Below, one piece after another: positions 59,071-64,000 of a stretch of 64,000 nt of DNA. Source of the DNA: JALYYC01 sp039922495 (GTDB lineage: Bacteria > Chloroflexota > Dormibacteria > CF-121); assembly GCA_039922495.1 (NCBI GenBank), contig JBDTEO010000020.1, forward strand, positions 62,001 to 126,000, read 5' to 3'. The notes below the pieces were generated by a model. The model did no database searches and was not told the origin of the DNA. It worked only from the letters and a program-made list of their open reading frames with translations. The first letter of the stretch is position 1, and every line of letters starts with the position of its first letter. Position numbers and translations under genes: made by a program.

Positions 59071-60309
59071 ATGCGAACCATCTCGCCCCGTTCCGCCCGC
59101 CGGCTTGCGGTCGCCGCCCAGCGGCTCACCAACCCACGACCCGGGGCGGACGGCGAGTCGATGCTGGCCGTGATTCGCCAGCTGGGCTGCCTCCAGCTCG
59201 ATCCGGTCAGCGCGGTGACGCCCAGCCACCGGCTCGTTCTCTGGAGCCGCCTTGGCCGGTACGACCAGGCGGATCTGGATCGTCTGCTCTGGCGGGAGCG
59301 CCGCCTCTTCGAATACTGGGCGCACGCCGCCTCGATCGTGTTGACCGAGGACTACCGGATTCACAACCTGACCATGCGCCAGTACGCCCGGGCCGCGACG
59401 CCATGGTCGCGGCGAGTCCAGGGCTGGGTAGCCGAAAACGCGGCGCTTCGCGCCCACGTCCTGCGGGAACTGCGTCGGAATGGTCCGCAGCCGGCCCGCG
59501 CCTTTGCGGATCGGTCCATCCGGCCATGGGCTGCCAGCGGCTGGAACGCGGAGCCGAATGTCGACCGCATGCTGGCCTTCCTCTGGCTCAAGGGCGACCT
59601 GATGGTGGCCCGGCGACAAAGCGGCCATCGCTGGTGGGACCTGGCCGATCGCTGCCTGCCGGAATGGACGCCACGGCAGCGGATGTCATCGGCGGCCGTC
59701 GTGAGCGCGGCAGCCCAGCGCTCCCTGCGAGCCCTCGGGGTGGCCCGGATGGTCGATATCCAGAACCATTTCATTCGGGGTCGATACCCCGGACTACCCG
59801 AGGTCCTCCGTCGGCTGGAGGGTGCGGGAACGATCCTGCCGCTAGCCGTTGGCGATGAGATGAGCACGCTGCCGGGCACCTGGTACGTCCACGCCGCCGA
59901 TCTTCCAGTCCTGGATCGGATCGAGGCGGGCGATTGGGACCCGGTGACGACCCTCCTCTCCCCTTTCGACAACCTGATCTGCGACCGGGCGCGGACCCGG
60001 CGACTCTTTGATTTTGATTTCTCGCTCGAGATCTACCTCCCGGCGGCACGCCGCCGCTATGGCTATTACGTGCTGCCCGTGCTCCACGGCGACCATCTGG
60101 TGGGACGCATCGACGTCGCCATGAACCGCGCCGAACAGCGTCTCGACCTCAAGGCCGTCCACGCGGAAACCGGAGTCGAGGTCGACGGGGCCGCCCCCCA
60201 GGTCGCCCATGCGGTCGGCGAGCTTGCCGCCTTTCTCGGTGCGACAACCGTTTCGCTTCCACGGGCAGTCCCACGCGGCTGGAAAACGGCGCTGAAGCAC
60301 AGCTTCTAG
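59071..60309 (+). CDS. AlkZ/YcaQ-like DNA glycosylase (winged-helix family)
   Basis: This 412-residue protein has the family layout: an N-terminal winged helix, RQLGCLQLDPVSAV with the Gln42-Leu-Asp44 catalytic motif (Q-x-D) of YcaQ-type glycosylases, YWAHAASIV, later LLSPFDNLICDR and GYYVLPVLHGDHLVGRID. Characterised members excise alkylated bases and open interstrand crosslinks; Streptomyces homologues protect against the producer's own DNA crosslinker. No toxin biosynthesis genes are adjacent, so a general repair role is likely. The upstream 28 bases hold the divergent promoter. Confidence 0.88.
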   Translation: MRTISPRSARRLAVAAQRLTNPRPGADGESMLAVIRQLGCLQLDPVSAVTPSHRLVLWSRLGRYDQADLDRLLWRERRLFEYWAHAASIVLTEDYRIHNLTMRQYARAATPWSRRVQGWVAENAALRAHVLRELRRNGPQPARAFADRSIRPWAASGWNAEPNVDRMLAFLWLKGDLMVARRQSGHRWWDLADRCLPEWTPRQRMSSAAVVSAAAQRSLRALGVARMVDIQNHFIRGRYPGLPEVLRRLEGAGTILPLAVGDEMSTLPGTWYVHAADLPVLDRIEAGDWDPVTTLLSPFDNLICDRARTRRLFDFDFSLEIYLPAARRRYGYYVLPVLHGDHLVGRIDVAMNRAEQRLDLKAVHAETGVEVDGAAPQVAHAVGELAAFLGATTVSLPRAVPRGWKTALKHSF

Positions 60310-60311
60310 CG

Positions 60312-60632
60312 CTAGGCTGCCTGGGGCCGTAACCGGCCGCGCGCGTGCCGCTCAACCGAGACCGGCATGATCCCGGCGCCCTGGATGACCTCAAGCACCT
60401 CGGTCAGCGCCGCCCCCTGGCGGCCGCGCGGAAAATCGATTCCGATGACCGTCATCGCGCCATCGCATGTCGCGCAGAGCGTCACGCCAACCGCAGCAGT
60501 TGGATCCCAGGCTCGCTGCGCGCACCCACCGCAGGAACGGCAGATCAGGTCGAAGACCATCATCGTCTGGGCCGTGCGGACATGCTCGAGATTCCCCTCC
60601 ACGGCAGGTATAACGACCGACCCTAAAACCAC
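60312..60632 (-). CDS. Hypothetical Cys-rich small protein
   Basis: This 106-residue protein has four Cys in two clusters (ICRSCGGC near 30-37 and LCATCDG near 52-58), suggesting a zinc ribbon. A C-terminal part GRQGAALTEVLEVIQGAG then has mixed helix character. No family is recognised. It lies 2 bases from the convergent AlkZ-like stop. The GTG start has no clear ribosome site. Codon-position bias is similar to its neighbours, so it is probably real. Confidence 0.5.
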   Translation of the reverse strand: MVLGSVVIPAVEGNLEHVRTAQTMMVFDLICRSCGGCAQRAWDPTAAVGVTLCATCDGAMTVIGIDFPRGRQGAALTEVLEVIQGAGIMPVSVERHARGRLRPQAA

Positions 60633-60822
60633 CTTGCGGCTAGCCCTGCGAGCAGAGCGATGTTCGAGAGCCGTGGGTTCGAGCGAAGTCGGCGCATCCC
60701 TAATTTGCCCTTCGCTGACCCGTTGCCCACTCGATGGACCGCTCGATCCGTATGGCTCAGGTGAGTGGCATCGTTCTGCTGATCCACCAAGTCGCTGGAT
60801 CGACTGGATCGGGGGGTTGGTT
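60633..60822. other. Intergenic region before tRNA-Thr, nothing recognised
   Basis: About 190 bases between the small Cys-rich gene and the tRNA. Apart from short repeats of CTGGATCG I see no hairpin, promoter or coding pattern I can support. The remaining 41 bases between the tRNA and clpB are also empty. Confidence 0.5.
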
Positions 60823-60895
60823 AGCCGACGAGCGGATTTGAACCGCTGACCTGAGCATTACGAGGGCTCTGCTCTACCAACTGAGCTACGTCGGC
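60823..60895 (-). tRNA. tRNA-Thr (anticodon CGU)
   Basis: The 73-base minus-strand cloverleaf has acceptor GCCGACG/CGTCGGC, D arm GCTC/GAGC, anticodon loop CTCGTAA (anticodon CGT, reading ACG), a 5-base variable loop and T arm AGCGG/CCGCT with TTCAAAT. The discriminator is U and CCA is not encoded. The last anticodon-stem pair (31-39) is a C-U mismatch. Identity as Thr follows from the anticodon. Confidence 0.95.
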
Positions 60896-60936
60896 TCGCG
60901 GTTGAACAGTCTACCGGAGGGAAAGCGGTTGAGCCG

Positions 60937-63552
<2,616 letters not shown>

Positions 63553-63609
63553 TACTGAGATGTACCCGATACAGAATGCTGCCTAAACTTGCGCCAGCAT
63601 GACACAGAA

Positions 63610-63635
63610 GAGGCCGGGCCAGCGGGCCCGGCCTC
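63610..63635 (-). terminator. Terminator hairpin after dnaK
   Basis: Perfect 11-bp GC-rich arms (GAGGCCGGGCC and complement) enclose a CGCT loop, 10 bases after the dnaK stop, followed by TTCTGTGT. The U-run is weak but the stem is very strong. It separates dnaK from clpB. Confidence 0.75.
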
Positions 63636-63645
63636 ACCCGCTTGG

Positions 63646-64000
63646 TTAGACCTCTTTGAAGTCCGCGTCGACGACGTCGCCTTCGGGAGCCGCGCCAGCT
63701 CCGGTGCCGGGGCCGGCACCATCAGGCCCAGGCCCGCCCTGGCCACCCGCCGCGGCACCCTGCGCCTGCTTGTAGACCTGCTCGCCGATCTTCTGCATCG
63801 ACTGCGTCAGCTCCTCGCTGGCCGACTTCATCCGCTCGATGTCGTTGTCCTTGAGCGCCTGTCGGACCGGCTCGATCTTGCTCTCCACTTCCGAGCGGAG
63901 CGCCGGATCGATCTTGTCCGCATTGTCCTTGAGCACTTTCTCGGCCTGGTAGACGAGGCTGTCCGCCTGGTTGCGGGTTTCGATTTCCTCGCGCCGCTTG
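63646..64000 (-). CDS. dnaK: DnaK (Hsp70), C-terminal part
   Basis: The last 117 residues of DnaK read from the window edge: a helical lid opening KRREEIETRNQADSLVYQ, then DPALRSEVESKIEPVRQALK, a Gly/Pro/Ala-rich linker and the conserved acidic C-terminal VVDADFKEV. The lid closes over client peptides. The start and ATPase domain lie beyond the window. It is followed by clpB, its disaggregase partner. Confidence 0.95.
   Translation of the reverse strand, partial: KRREEIETRNQADSLVYQAEKVLKDNADKIDPALRSEVESKIEPVRQALKDNDIERMKSASEELTQSMQKIGEQVYKQAQGAAAGGQGGPGPDGAGPGTGAGAAPEGDVVDADFKEV

Overview
The window is GC-rich chromosomal DNA with very little intergenic space, many GTG and TTG starts, and many 1-4 base gene overlaps. 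I see no phage, insertion sequence or CRISPR array. The gene order rpmE, DUF1385, prfA, prmC, tsaC, glyA, an undecaprenyl-phosphate sugar-phosphate transferase, atpIBEFHAGDC, murA, mreB-like closely resembles the arrangement in Firmicutes. A Tad/Flp pilus cluster without a secretin and a MurA with Asp in place of the catalytic Cys also fit a monoderm or Terrabacteria-type organism. A deep-branching Chloroflexota or Dormibacterota-like bacterium is my best guess, inferred from content only.

Layout. 1-8862 (minus strand) is a Tad/Flp pilus operon: flp, cpaB, cpaE fused to a receiver domain, cpaF, tadB, tadC, then DUF192, comFC and a second cpaF-like gene cut by the window edge. A DegS-type soluble histidine kinase lies just upstream. 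8958-30427 is an envelope-glycan region. It holds ten multi-membrane GT-C-like proteins in alternating blocks, two GT2 enzymes of the polyprenyl-phosphate sugar synthase type, a WecG/TagA enzyme, three GT4 enzymes and one GT9 enzyme. It runs directly into an MreB-like gene and murA.

32836-45840 (minus strand) holds the complete F-type ATP synthase operon, including accessory AtpI and AtpZ, then wecA/tagO, glyA, tsaC, prmC, prfA and a DUF1385 gene. rpmE lies just upstream. 46108-51677 carries an M50 membrane protease, a radical SAM protein, an M23 peptidase, glpX and pyrG. 51795-60309 carries a GH15 glycosidase, a metallo-beta-lactamase-fold protein, argS, htrA, a GNAT acetyltransferase, an SPFH/NfeD pair and an AlkZ/YcaQ-like DNA glycosylase. 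The right end has tRNA-Thr(CGU), clpB and the 3' end of dnaK.

Working together. The two polyprenyl-phosphate sugar synthases would charge lipid carriers, the GT-C proteins would use those donors outside the membrane, and WecA, WecG and the GT4/GT9 enzymes would build the lipid-linked core inside. Coupling of the GT9 gene to an MreB-like gene and MurA suggests this glycan is coordinated with wall growth. Several genes have a TANNNT hexamer 7-11 bases before the start codon and no Shine-Dalgarno site, which points to leaderless transcripts. Other genes (flp, cpaB, cpaF, atpE) have strong Shine-Dalgarno sites, so the organism seems to use both modes.
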